A DNA stretch of 64,000 nucleotides, from NCBI RefSeq assembly GCF_014633365.1, contig NC_068340.1:37286328-37350327 (forward strand). The letters are read 5' to 3'. Source of the DNA: Diospyros lotus. Its lineage: Eukaryota; Streptophyta; Magnoliopsida; Ericales; Ebenaceae. Made by a program: the position numbers and the translations under genes. Every line of letters starts with the position of its first letter. The first letter of the stretch is position 1. Positions 1 through 12,491 of the stretch are shown in pieces. The notes beneath the pieces were generated by a model. It made no database searches. It was given only the letters and a program-made list of their open reading frames with translations, and had not been told where the DNA came from.

Positions 1-1127
1 CCCAATAGAGGCTGCAACAATATTGTTGCAGGCTGGTATGAGACCAGAATGGGACTGTCATGGGCCGAGAGAGAGGCCAAATTGGGCCCAGACGATCCAG
101 CCATAATGATGTCTAGCCTATCAAAATTTCGTGGTCTTCTTGCTCGTGCGAGCTGAATGGCTGGTCTGCGAGCAAATCGATCCCACGATTTATAAACTGA
201 GAGCATCACTGGAAGCTCGCATGGTTCGAGATCTGAGCTCAAAGTTAGGTGACGTGCTACTTGGAACTGACGACCTCAATCTTGGCCTGTTGGGTCTTGG
301 GTGATTGGGCCGGCCTACAAAGTCGAGTCCAGCTCACTTCATGCGAGTAGAAAATACATATAACATATCTCAATTCCCACATGTTCATATATATATATAT
401 ATATATAGCTAGCTAGATATATAGAGCTACACTACATATATATTAATTATGATCCATATGTATATATAATTAATATATCTCGCACTTAGCACCATTTATT
501 AGGATTAGATTAGATATGCATAATCTGACTAGATTAATTTGAGTCAAATCTTTCAAAGATAAATAATTAATAAATTTTAAATTGATGGCGTCATTGTAGC
601 AGGGCAGGCAGCCTTAAGCCTTCTTTTATTGAAATGGCAAGTGGGTGTGGGTGTGGGTGCCTTACCTTATCGCTCTCGCTCTCAGTGGCAGCTCAACACC
701 AAGTATATATGGAATCCCACTGATTCTTCTTCTTCTTCTTCTTGCGGGGACCACTTACAATTTTAATTATTAATATTTTAATAATATATATATATATAAT
801 TAATAAAAGGAGCCAATTTTTGAGGAGGCTATTTCATGTTCACCATAAAAATATGTTCCCTTTGTCTCTTAACTTTCTTCCGTACGTCTTCGGCAGGCAT
901 TTTGCAATATAAAATCATGTTATATATATATATATTTGTGAAAAAATAATAATATTGTTAATTTCTTTCTAATTGAAAGTCAAAAAAATTCAGCATCTAA
1001 ATATAAAAGCCTCAATATTTGGTAGCTAATTAATTAAATTTAGTCAAAATTAATTATAGAACGCACGAATCGATGTATATATATATATTTAATGCAATGT
1101 ACTGAAGACACGTGTCATATCGCCTTG

Positions 1128-1162
<35 letters not shown>

Positions 1163-2240
1163 TTATATTATATATATGTGTTGCCATGCATCCTGAGGGC
1201 ATGCAGAGGCTCCGTTCAAAACAAAAGTCCAATTTGTGTACAAAATATATAAATGAATGCCAGATAATAATAATTTATTAATAATATAACTACTAGAGTT
1301 AACTGCTGTACGTACTCTCTCAAAATTTGTGTTCCCCAATTTCCACGAACTAGGAATCTAATCCAAAGTGATTCTGCTCTTTTTATATATATATATATAT
1401 ATATATGATCCCCTTTTGAGTTCGATCCTTTGGTTGCAAGTTATACAGATTGCCAAACATATATGCCCTTCATTGCTTTGCTTGCTTTGTCTTAAAGTTG
1501 TCTCATGCAATGCAATGCAACTGTGTCTGGGAACTACAGATCTAGTGATATATATATATATATATGGTCTTAATTAATCAATTAATATATATGATTACTT
1601 CCCTTCCCTTCCAATTATCTGCTCTAAAATTATTATTATTATTATTATTGGCTTTCGTCGTCATAACCGAGTTATATAGATAGTCAGCCTCAGCCTCCCT
1701 CCTTCCATATTATTCAAATACACATTTATGTAAATTTAATGTTTATGTTTATGAATTTACTTCAAAAAATAATATAACATACATACATACATAGAATTAG
1801 AGTTAATTATTCCCCATTTCACAAGACTGTAATTTGCATTATTATTTTCTTTATTTTATTTTTATGAATAAAATAACTTCACATTGCAACCACATAATTA
1901 TTAGTAAAAGAAGAAATATATAGCATTTATCAATTATGATAACACTTTTGCGAGTGAGAGGGTGGGGGTTGGACAGTCTCTCACTCTCACTCCCACTCCC
2001 ACGTGGAGGGCTCTAACCCCTCTCCTTACAAAGTCCGCCACCTCGGAAACAGGGACCTCAGACCCAACGAATCGCATCTCGTCACGTGAATCCCCCCCCC
2101 CCCCCCCCCCCCCCGTCCGCCCATGTGACCCCCCGTCAGTGCGACCCTGACCTTGTCTCCCCCGCCCTTTATTTCTTTTTCTTTAAAAAAAAAAAAAGAA
2201 ACAAATAAATATGTACAGCATAACAGTATTATTATTATGG
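1..2240. other. AT-rich intergenic region with microsatellites
   Basis: I see no supported gene here. Bases 1-350 are mixed-composition sequence that I cannot assign. From about 360 on the region is AT-rich, with TA runs near 390-410, 1080 and 1380-1406, a (TAA)n run at about 1132-1163, a TTC run near 725-741 and a poly-C run near 2091-2114. The right end (about 1900-2240) should contain the 3' UTR of the minus-strand gene that ends at 2241. A TTTATT at about 2167, AATAAA on the minus strand, is a candidate poly(A) signal about 70 bp after the stop. Confidence 0.6.
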
Positions 2241-4984
2241 TCACATAATAATTAAATTATTCATTGCGCCCCAGCTCTCTTGCGCAAATTCCACGGCCGT
2301 TTCAACCACTAAGCTCTCCACAATGCCACCTACGACCCCCGCAACTATGGCCTCACTTTCGTCTTCCCATGGCGCCATGGATGAGTACCCTTGAAGCTCT
2401 GATCTACACAGATCTTTCTCGATCAAACCATCGATGTCTTCCAGAACTTGGCAATTCACGGAGGGGAAGCTTTTGATTCTTGAGCATAGTTTTTGGATCA
2501 ATTCAGACCCAAGTATATGATGATTGTAATAAACCCATGGTTTTTGCATGTAATTAGGTTTCAGGATTTGGGCTAGAATTTCATCGGCGAGATGGAAGAT
2601 TAGCTTTCTGTTGCACCGGTGGGTCAACGGCGAGTTTCCGGCCTCGGCGGCCGGGGAGAAGAGCTCGAGGTGTTGGAAGATGGAAGGGTCGAGAGGGTGG
2701 GATGGGGAGTACCATTTGGAGAAGGACAGCGGGGTGTTGATGAAGCCGGCGCGTTTCAGTATCTTGGAGATGTAGTGGAATTCCTCGCCACAGCTGGTGG
2801 TGGCGCCGTTAGAGCTGTCGCCGCAGGTGGTGGGGGGCGTGAGGGAGGCTTCTTGCTTGGCGTACGTCCGCTGGCTCGCACAACAAGATAACTGTGTGCT
2901 CCTTTTCGATGAAAGAGTCTCTGATGCCTCGGCCTGCTTCTGCACCTACAATTATATACGCAAACTACTCATTAAAACTTTGAATGTCATATAATTTCCG
3001 GTCACATTTGTCTACTGGTTTAATAAGTAGAAGCGTGAAATGTTTTTATGAAAATCTTAATTTTAACCATTCTCCTCCGCTGCGTTTTCTCTCTTTACCA
3101 TGCAAAAGAAATTACTCGCTTTAAAAGAAAAAGAAGAAGAAAATAAGAATGAGAATTATATTTATACGTAATTTATTATAAAAAGATAATTTTCACAATT
3201 CATATTAATCTGACTTTTTTTTTTTATCATAAAAGAACAATGTAACCAATGTTTAACAGTAAAATAAAAACATTACAAAGACAGTAGTCGATATGCATTA
3301 ACGCCAAAATATATACCTGATTTTGGGCTACTTTTGTTGATGAAGAAGAAGAATCTTTCCGGGCAGGGAAAAGGGTAGGGCCATTAACGTTGAGAAGCTC
3401 ACTTGACAAAGGAGTTTTCTTGCACTTCTTCTCCGAGAGGCTTGCTCTACCTGTTGTTGATGGCCGAACAAAGGGCTCCTCTTGCTTGTTCCTTTTCAGA
3501 GTTGCCATACTTTTCCTGGCCTTGACCTGGTCCGGATTTGGCTGGTAGCGCTGCATCTTCTTCTGCTCTACCAAAGCAGATGAAACTTTACCTGATTGGG
3601 ATTGAACATCAACTGATGAAGAAGATAATGGTGATGGCGACAGTTTCGGAGAGTGGCCACTGAGCTGGTCTTTAATGGCTGGTCCAGGCTCGTTCTTCAG
3701 TTCATGAAACCTAAGCCTGGGCGAGCAAGAAGGCGTTGATTGCTTACTGGTTGGTCTTGCCTCATCACTGATCACTTTCACTGAATTCTTGGACCCTTTC
3801 TTTGATTTGAGCAAAACAGCATGATCAGGACCATAATCTCTGTTCCTGGTCATGGTGTTAGTAATGTCCAGGCCGGCTTTTCTACTGCTGACACTCTCTT
3901 TAACTTGCTTCACAATCTGCCTCGCATAGAAATCTGAGTACGCTTCGCTTCCGCCCATGTGAAAGTTCTCTTTGTTGATTTGCAGCGAAAGCCTGTGATG
4001 ATCGACGTCCGATCTTCTGGCCGATGATATTCTGGGTGTTTCCGGCAACGACCGGCTTCCAATTATGTCGTTGTATTCGAATGTAGCAGAGCTGCTTCTT
4101 TGCCGCTTTTGAACGAGTTGTTTTGGACATTGAAGATAAGGGTTTGATGGAAAGTTTTTCAGGGAAGATGAAGAACAGGGAGAGGGAGTTTCAGGAAGAA
4201 GATCGAGACCCATCAATCTGGCCACAAGATTGGGAGTTTTGGCTCCGGGAGAGCTGCTGTATTCTGAGGATAAATCATGATCCGTTCTGGCTCTGGAAGC
4301 TCCGTCTTTCGATCTAACAGTGCCGCCACTTGTTTTGATTTGAATACCCATCTAGATTGAGGATTGGATCCAGCATGAAATCATTGTTATCATCATTGTG
4401 TACTTTGGAGCGAATGGAATCTTTTCAAACGAACGTTGGAAGTAGAAAATAACATTAAAAAATTTTTGGCGAGAGGATAAGGATTATAGTTATATCTTAC
4501 TGGAATATCTAGCGTAATTTCCTCCTTTTCTTTCAAGGTGGACGGAAAGGAAGCAGCCTCCATCTCCAAGCTGTTCCTCGGTGCTTCCACTCCTGCATTT
4601 CATAAAACCCACAACTCAAATTTCTCAAAGAAACAGACACCCAAAGTACATATAGCTAGAAACTAAGGCATAAATTAAGATGATAACATTCCAAATGGAG
4701 ATAGAATAGAACGAAGGTCCACCTTTGAGCACATCATCGGATTCTTCTGGAAGGAAAGAGTCAGTCTTGAAAGAGGGTACTTGCTGGTGTAAAGCGAACT
4801 GAAACTGACGGAAATCGAAGATTTGAAAGACGGCGGCCATGCAGCCGGAGGGCGGCTCGTCTCTCTGAGCTCCTCCTCCTCCGCCCTTTGCGGCTTTTCC
4901 GCCGCCCCCCCAGTAGAACCAATCTCTGCCCATATCTGGCCACTGGGTAAGCTTCTCTTCTACTTTCTCCTTTAAGGACAGCAA
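2241..4984 (-). CDS. TRM/LONGIFOLIA-type protein with DUF3741 and DUF4378 domains (4 exons)
   Basis: Exons on the minus strand are 4984-4723, 4592-4501, 4351-3317 and 2939-2241. Each junction has GT donor and AG acceptor, and the phases join without a frameshift to about 695 codons. Seen: a Gly-rich N-terminus; a short motif GCMAAVFQIFDF (residues about 47-58); the DUF3741 signature TPNLVARLMGLD (about 157-168); a Ser-rich, basic, low-complexity middle; and a C-terminal DUF4378 domain from about residue 514 (EEFHYISKILKRAGF) to near the end. This order is typical of plant TON1-RECRUITING-MOTIF/LONGIFOLIA-like proteins. Known members act with microtubules and the preprophase-band machinery and affect cell and organ shape; that role here is inferred from family. 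The first ATG (4984) gives MLSLKEK; the in-frame ATG at 4933 (MGRDWFYW) is an equally good start. This is the only host gene in the window that appears intact. Confidence 0.88.
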
Positions 4985-5201
4985 AGGAAGATTCCTTATG
5001 AAAATGACTAATAATAATGGTGATGGTAGGGAAGAAAAAACTATAAAGCAGCTAGCAAGGTGGATGATTATAATGGAGCGGGAAAAGCGGATCCATACAT
5101 CAAAGGATGAAAACTTGGACCAGATTTTTGAGTTTGGCTTCGATAGAGAATTTTGAGTACAAGCAAACGGCTCCTCCAGTACTGAATGCTTTACTGTTTC
5201 T

Positions 5202-5203
<2 letters not shown>

Positions 5204-5241
<38 letters not shown>

Positions 5242-5364
5242 CTCTCTCAATGATAATAATTTATCTGCTATTTTATATATCTTCACACTGACACTCACTC
5301 CCAAGTATGACCAGAGAGAGAACCAACTCTGCCATATTCACTACTCTCTCTCTCTCTCTCTCTC
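5204..5364. repeat. CT/GA microsatellites upstream of the TRM-type gene
   Basis: A (CT)n run of about 40 bp lies at roughly 5205-5247 and a second of about 24 bp at roughly 5341-5364; a short third run is near 5519-5535. On the transcribed minus strand they are GA repeats, 220-380 bp upstream of the start codon, so they lie in the likely promoter or 5' UTR. GA repeats are common in plant promoters; any regulatory role is inference. Confidence 0.8.
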
Positions 5365-5905
5365 GCGTATGATGATGCAATGGCCATCCTCTGGGGTTTC
5401 AAATACGAGGAGGGTTATTGGGGATCCGGCCGCAATATTTGTTTATTGAATCATCATTTTTTTTATTATTGGCCTGCAGATTTACCTTAATTACATCCGT
5501 AACTCTACGCAAATTTTCACTCTCTCTCTCTCTCTATCTATTGGGAGCATATATCCATGACTTCGGATAACACTAACATCGATTATAAATTCCAATCTTA
5601 TTAAATAAAGTGATGAGTTATATGAATTATACACATCATCGCTATTTATAATTATAGTTTTAAAAAACTGTTATGCTTTATATTACGTTTAACAGTTTTT
5701 CACTAATTCTTTTTTTTTTTTTTTTATCTTCATCTCTTTTTTTATTTGTTTGGATAGGTTAGATTATAACCGAAACCCAACAAAGAGAACATAAACAAAC
5801 CCAAACTACTACACATGAGGAGACGTCAAAATCAACCAGCAACTATAACAAACATATAAGCCTTTTAACCAACAACAGACTAACTGAAGTTACTGAACGC
5901 ACGAG
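5365..5905. other. Intergenic, no gene seen
   Basis: AT-rich sequence with a short TC run and poly-T tracts near 5709-5725. No coding or element signature is visible. Confidence 0.5.
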
Positions 5906-6730
5906 GGTTCATTTGGCAAAATTGTTTGACTGCTTCTAAGTTATATCAATAGCTTATAAGCTGTTAACAAAAGTTGATGAAGTAATTAGTTGTACCTCAC
6001 CAACGTTTAAATTAAATAGCTTAAACAGTGTTGCTACAGCATTTTGCAAAAGTTATTGGGAGATAGTTTTTGCCAAACACCGCCTATTTAGAAGCTGAGT
6101 TGACCAAGCATTACACCATTTTACCCTTATCTCTTTTCTTTTTTTTTTTGTTAATTTTCAACCATGCCCTCTCTTCTTCAACCTCTATCTTTCGTCGTCT
6201 TCTTCTTCTTCTTCTTCTTCTTTTTCAGCTCTTCTGACTGCAACCGTTGACCATCGCTGTCACCCCCATTGGTTGCTTCTCATCAGCAATCGCCTCCATC
6301 GACAATATCGATTGTCATCTCCCCCACTACTGCTCCCATCGTCTCTTTCGTGGCCCCATCTGTCGTTGCTCGTCGCCTCCCCTCTTTCCCGCTGCCATCT
6401 GTGTATATATATGTATATATATATATAACAACAATAACAAACAATAATATATAAATATTTATATATATAATAATATTATATTAATATATTTTTAATAATT
6501 ATGTATAATGTATTAACATTTAATGATGAAATTTTATATCATTCAACATGTTTATTTTCGTCTTTTTATCAAATTGTAATAGGTTATCAGTTCTTTCAAA
6601 TTAAACATATAACTATTAACTGATAGTTTAAAAATATATTTATCCAAACACATTATCAGCTTAAACGTCACCTAATTTAAACGTTATAATCAGTTTAAAT
6701 ACTACATACGTTACAAACTATAAAAATAAA
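5906..6730. mobile_element. Possible MITE-like element, boundaries uncertain
   Basis: The left part reads as a repeat rich in TTTGGCAAA and AGCTTATAAGCT words. The right part has the reversed theme (ATCCAAACAC, TATCAGCTTAAAC). Such paired ends are typical of plant non-autonomous DNA elements. The interior has a TTC microsatellite (about 6188-6222) and a TA tract (6404-6426). I could not fix a target duplication, so this is tentative. Confidence 0.3.
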
Positions 6731-7804
6731 AGTCTAACCAAACTAAGCATACGCGGAGAAAGCATAACCAATAAGGAGCTTAAGTGTGAGATTACAGAGT
6801 GTGGCAAAATGACCCAACAGAGCCACAACAGATACCTAGATAATACACCCAGGCTTGCCAGAGCAAAGAAATCTAGGATGCAAGCAATGTTGGAATATAA
6901 ACAGAAAAAGGCTACAACCCATATAATTAACATAGCCTTCGCTTTAATTATAAAACAATATTTTACAAAAAAAAAAGAAAATTGGCTGTATAAAGTTTCT
7001 ATACAAAGTTATGGTATACATAGAATTTAGTATTTGTCACATCGTCCAATATGGAAAGCAAATAATGTGAAGATGAATCACATAGAATATTGTAAATGAT
7101 TTGCAACGATGTGTAGTATGTCATATATTATTTGCTAACTATTGAAATTTAACAAAGACTGGTAATGTTTTATAATTAAACCAATGATAAAGTTTGATAA
7201 GATTATTAAAAACATGTTTCTAATTTTGAAAAATAAAGAAAAAGGTCAGTACATTTTTTTTCTTAATTTACCCTAACAATCCGTTCATTAATTAGAAACA
7301 GAACAGAGCCTATACCGTAACTAAAAGCAACCAACATAGAAGAAAATTACAAAAAACTAAACTACATGACTTGCAAACTTAAAATCTAGGGTACAATAAA
7401 GCCCAATTATTATACCTCAGGAAAAACACCTAATGAGGCCCATCAATGGCCTCCAAACCTAGCTAAAAGGCTACAACCCAATCAAAATACCCTAAAAACA
7501 AGAAAGCACGATTACGCCAGAAAAAAAAGGAACCTTCTAGCTTTGATTGACAGTCTCTTCGTCTTCGTCGTCTATCTTCTTTGTCCCTCTGCGCTATGAC
7601 TCACTATCACCGACCTACACTACACCCCATGTGACTTGCTGCCAATTGAACCAAAGTCTCAAGTTGAGGGGTCCTTTTCATGCAACTCATCTTCTTCATT
7701 CAGCTTGAGGTATATGTAGCTTTTCTGTTGATATAAAGATTTTGTCATTTGAAGTCTTCTCTCATTCAAATGCCTAATTTATGCTTTTTTTTACGATTAT
7801 TATT
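6731..7804. other. Intergenic, no gene seen
   Basis: AT-rich. The stretch from about 7250 to 7540, beginning after a poly-T run, resembles the 3' tail of a non-LTR retroelement in reverse orientation, but nothing in it is diagnostic. Confidence 0.4.
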
Positions 7805-8790
7805 TATTATTTAGAATTGAAGGAAATGGCAACCCCACACATGAAGGTAGTAACGGTCCCAGCTAGTTGGGTTATTGATGATGATAAAAATAAACCCTTG
7901 TTAAAGTATGTGACTAAATTGGGAAGAATGGAAGGTGGTGAAATTAAATTTTTCTTTTACTTATAATTAGTACTATAATAATATTATTACATTACATTAC
8001 ATTCAAGGGGTCATATTCAAAAGTGAAGGCACCCTTTGTTAAAAATTTCAAATTTTAGAATCACAATGTTCTAATTAAAGTTACTACATATATAATATTT
8101 GAGTAATCAAGATGAAAAATTTACAAGATGCAACTGAGTTGAAAGTAAAAAAAAATTACATGTCAAAATTACGTGCCACTGGCCATCTTCACCTTCTTGA
8201 AAATTTCTTACTTTTCTTAAGCGACAAGGATATGAGCTTAAAAAAAGAAAGGTTTCAAGTAAATTTGTTCTTGAATTAAAAATGCATTTAATATGCAAGC
8301 CAAAGAAAGACCAATTAGATTGTGAAATTAATTAGATGAATATTGTTTCATTCAAGTGGGCTTCCTTTTAACCTTGCTAGCTAGCTAGGAATCCTTGCTA
8401 TACTTTTGCTACATATAATCATATATATTGGAAGTTACATGCCTAGCTATATATAGGTTATAATAATGCTTTTATAGAACAACATTGTTTCAAAAAGAAA
8501 TTAAGGTCCAATATTGAGAGATTGCATGAACCAATTAATTAAAGGGACATGGAGAGATAAAAGGAGTTACTTAGCGTGTGATGGTTGGTCTGATCCTCAA
8601 AGAAGACCTCCTATTAGTTTTTTTTTTTTTTTTTTTTGCAATTAGAAAAAGAGGACCTATGTTCATTAAAGTTGTTAATTGTGAAGATGAATATAAAGAT
8701 AAATAATTTATTTTTAATTTAATTAAGGAAGGAATACAAGAGATCGGGTCATCTTATGCAATTATTATTGATAATATTTTGATTTGTAGA
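7805..8790 (+). pseudogene. Decayed hAT transposase (BED-finger and DUF659 pieces)
   Basis: An ATG at about 7826 opens a 46-codon stretch ending in LLKYVTKLGRMEGGEIKFFF, the typical lead-in of a plant hAT transposase BED zinc finger. After a stop, KGSYSKVKAPFVK at about 8005-8043 matches the KGSYxRVKAHLL end of that finger. At about 8549-8620 the frame reads GTWRDKRSYLACDGWSDPQRRP, and at about 8640-8790 pieces such as GPMFIKVVNCEDEYKD and NLIKEGIQEIGSSYAIIIDN follow; both belong to DUF659. Stops and frameshifts separate all parts. The catalytic C-terminal half and the hAT dimerisation domain were not found, and no terminal repeats were fixed. Confidence 0.7.
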
Positions 8791-10224
8791 AGTACTTTTT
8801 TATGAGATGATGAGAATGACAAATATAAATAAAATTTGTCTTTATTTGATTCGTGACATGTGATATTCTATGTTAGTTAAAGTGAGGGTTATCATATATA
8901 GATTTAAAAAGAATGGAGAAAATGAACATTTATTTTTTTGGAATATTGTTGCGAAGAAAATTTTAAAAGATAAATGAAATAAAAACAATGTTCCTCTTCA
9001 TTACTTAGTTTATTTTTTGAATTTGAGATAACTTTTAAATTCTAATGTATTTTTAAAATTTATTATTTATATCATTATATAATTATCTAATATATATATA
9101 TTAAGATATTCAAGTAAATAAACTTCCAAGGTATAGATAGAGCGGTCAAATAAATAATATATCGAGTTTGCACTAATAATTCGTGAGTTTAATTTTTGTC
9201 TTATGTAATAAGATAAAATTTTACATTTGCGATTTATTCTTTTTGTTAAAATTAAAAATACAAACGACAGGGTCGTGCAAGGACAATCATTTCAAAATAT
9301 TCAAGTAATAAATTTTTAAAGAATACAACTCATATTCCTCCAAATAGTGGTCTAGAAATTTTGGTATAAACACACATACATTATCGTTATATCGCGGGGT
9401 CCCTATCCGTGCAATCTTAGCTACAAATATGACAAAGCTCAGTGGAAGGTTGTCACTTGTCAGTCACCTGACAGTCGTTCCATTGCCAGTCGCCGGCTAT
9501 TAGCCGCCTCCACCAAAGCAAGTTTTGCCTTGCCCGCCAACGACGGCGGCGGCGGCGGCAAGAAGATCCGATGCCTCATAATTATCCTAGCTCGAGGAGG
9601 AACCCTATACTATTTAATTATGTAAAACCCAAAACAAAACACACGACTAATCTTGATTACTTAAATTATTAATATTATCAAAACAATTACTAGGTAGCTT
9701 GCGGCAATTGTATATTATCATTGCCTTAATTTGTGCAATTTTTTTTTATATATGTTAAGATCTAATGCTTTTTTTTTGCTAATTAAGAAATGACAAAAAT
9801 AATTAATGACTATTAATTATTACATTAATTGTTATGTAATTGTCTATGAATATATACACACTAACCCTAATTAAAGATCAACACAATTAATTATATGGAG
9901 GTTCCCTTAGAAAAATGAAGTATGGTGCTCCAAATTAATTAATCACACGGAGCTCTATGCAATGCTACTCCCCTCCCCTCCCCTCTATCACCTCTACTAT
10001 CAAATATATAATTTATCGTTGGGTAAGAACTTCGGAGTATCAAATCAAATATAAATAAATCAATCAAGCGTCTCTGTGATATTATTATTTTAGTGATATT
10101 TTTCATATTAGAAATATCATTTTCTTCGGCAAATGAAGGTCCAGCTTGCCATATCATGGGACCAAAAGCAGACAATCTAACTGGGACTGTGTTTAACAAT
10201 TTGTGATTTGGCTATTACACAGAC

Positions 10225-10265
<41 letters not shown>

Positions 10266-12483
10266 TCTTACTTAATTTTGAGCAAAATTTGTCAGATGCT
10301 GATCTTACGAATATACAGTATTCCTGACCAGTGGTTAAATATGAGAGAGAGAGAGGGAGAGGGAGAGAGAGAGATCAAAGCAGCAGTTTGAATTTCAAAA
10401 TCTGATGCCCGCATGAATGTATGTATAATTATAATATGGCATTCAGGATGGCCTTAAGTTAACATCTATCTAATGTTATTATTAATTTTATAATAATTTT
10501 GGCTTGTTTCCAATTTAATTTTTTATTTTTTGTTTTCTATATAGTTTCTCTGATCTCCCCTACCCTGCCCATACAATCTTCTCATTAGAGAGGGTGACTC
10601 GTAAAATTACTCAAAGGAGAGTAGAGGAAAGAAAACGAAATAAAATCGCATGTGAAAGTATATTTTTTTTTATTTATTTATATATTTTGAGTTTAAAAAT
10701 TTAGAAATAAAAATAAATCATTAAATTCTATTTTTATTTTCTATCCAAAATAAATAAATAAATAAATAAACAGAAAAATAGTAAAAGAAAGCAAACGGGC
10801 CCTCAGCTATCCGCATTATGCATCTGTAGAAGTCAAATCTTATGGGCCATAACTCTTCCAATTTCTTGCGGGTATCTGTCCAAGCCCAACTGAGGTTTAG
10901 TGGCAGACAAGCAGTGAAGTGGGATTAGGCCCATATGGTTAATGGGCCCAGAAATTCCCGAGCCCAAGGAAATGATCACAGGGCAAAATATCAATTGCCC
11001 AGGTAATTCTCTCTTCACGATAAATGTACAGCGACTTAGCAATAAAAAAACAAAAGAATAATAATCAATTTAATATGGAGTGCAAAATCCAAGATGTAGC
11101 ATTCTAATTATAATTTATCCATTTTTGACATTGGACATGAACATGTTACGTCAATTTTTTGTAATTTCAAATAATGCAAATTACGTTGTTTGAAATGACA
11201 GATTTGTAAATGTTACGTCAATTTTTTTGTAAATTTTTGGTACAATCCACCTTGAATTTGAATTTAAATTTAAATTCCAAATTTCAAATCATAAGATTTA
11301 ATGATCCTATCCAAATGCAATCCAAAAGAAATATTAAAAGAAAAAGCCAAAATTTTGCCTCCTCCAATGGGACCAGTTGATGCTTCCTAATGACTTTATT
11401 TTAGGCCCGTCTAGCTTACATATGATTTAAAAAAATGTGACACATAATAATGTAGGCTCACTTATAACACACTTGAATACGGATTACATTAAGAAAACGA
11501 GCGTCTTTCTTATTTCACAAGTATCTGAGAATTCTATAATACAAATAAATGTCTTAAGTAGGTGAAAATAAAAAATTTACTGAGCCTGTAATCCCTTTAA
11601 CGGGCTGGGCTTACAAAACAAAATAAAATACTGAACTAAAAAAACACAAAAAAATACAATTTTAAAACTATAAACGATCTCAAACAGTCAAAATCCATTA
11701 TAGGTCACGGCAAAGCGGGGAGTTAGATGCGTCTCGTTGAGAGCTTTCCGAAATGGAGTCATGGGCCAAAAACAGACACCATATGCAAAAGCTGCACGCA
11801 CCTATTTCTTCGAACACCAACCGTCGTGACATTCCAAGTATGCAAGTGCTTGTTCTTTTGCATTAGACACACCAACCTCGTCACATAATAAGCGTACATA
11901 AGTCGGTAACAATCACCAATAATACAGTACCATTACATCACAACCTTACAAAGACAAAATAATTAATGGAAACCAATCATCCCAAAAATAAAATTTCTGC
12001 CATACCCAACACAATTAGGTGATTTATTACATTCCATAGAGTCGACAGCCAGAGTGATAATATTATGGGACTTGTACAGACGGCTGCCATGACTGAAATA
12101 ATAAGATTTTGTAACAACGTGACATGCAGAATATAATACGATAAATTAGGGTTACAACAAGGATGAGCCTACAGAAGATGGGATATTTATGGATGAAGAA
12201 AGGATCATGAAGTTTGCTGCCATGAGTTGCTACAGCGCATATCAGGCAGGCCAATGAAAAGTTGTGTCTCCACCTCCGAGCTCTCACTATGGCTGCATGC
12301 CCCAACTTCTATCTGATTTGCTGCCGACTTCCCTCCATTCTCTCCACACTGCCATTGCATATGTCATAGTCAACCTAATGCTTGACAGGTTTGATGCGAG
12401 GTAATATTGTCCGTTTTAATTAATAATTAAATAATATATAGATGTAGTTACATAATTTTATTTTGAAATTAGAACTTGTTACA
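8791..12483. other. Long AT-rich intergenic region
   Basis: No gene is supported. Items seen: a GC-rich patch with (GGC)n at about 9540-9560; AG microsatellites at about 10241-10264 and 10340-10372; TA and AAAT runs; and many poly-A/T tracts. Short open frames (for example 9939-10199 and 12063-12305 on the minus strand) have no recognisable family and no matching splice context. Confidence 0.5.
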
Positions 12484-12491
12484 AAGAAGAA

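Noticed and set aside
1368..1577. Open frame rich in Ile-Tyr repeats
   Set aside because: It is a translation of TA microsatellites; no family or gene context.
1962..2244. Pro-rich and Gly-rich open frames around the poly-C run
   Set aside because: Low-complexity translation of a homopolymer in the 3' flank of the TRM-type gene.
2264..2994. Plus-strand open frames opposite exon 4 of the TRM-type gene
   Set aside because: Antisense shadows of a coding exon with clear DUF4378 content on the minus strand.
6247..6454. Two overlapping open frames in a C-rich patch
   Set aside because: They fall in a probable MITE-like element and match no family.
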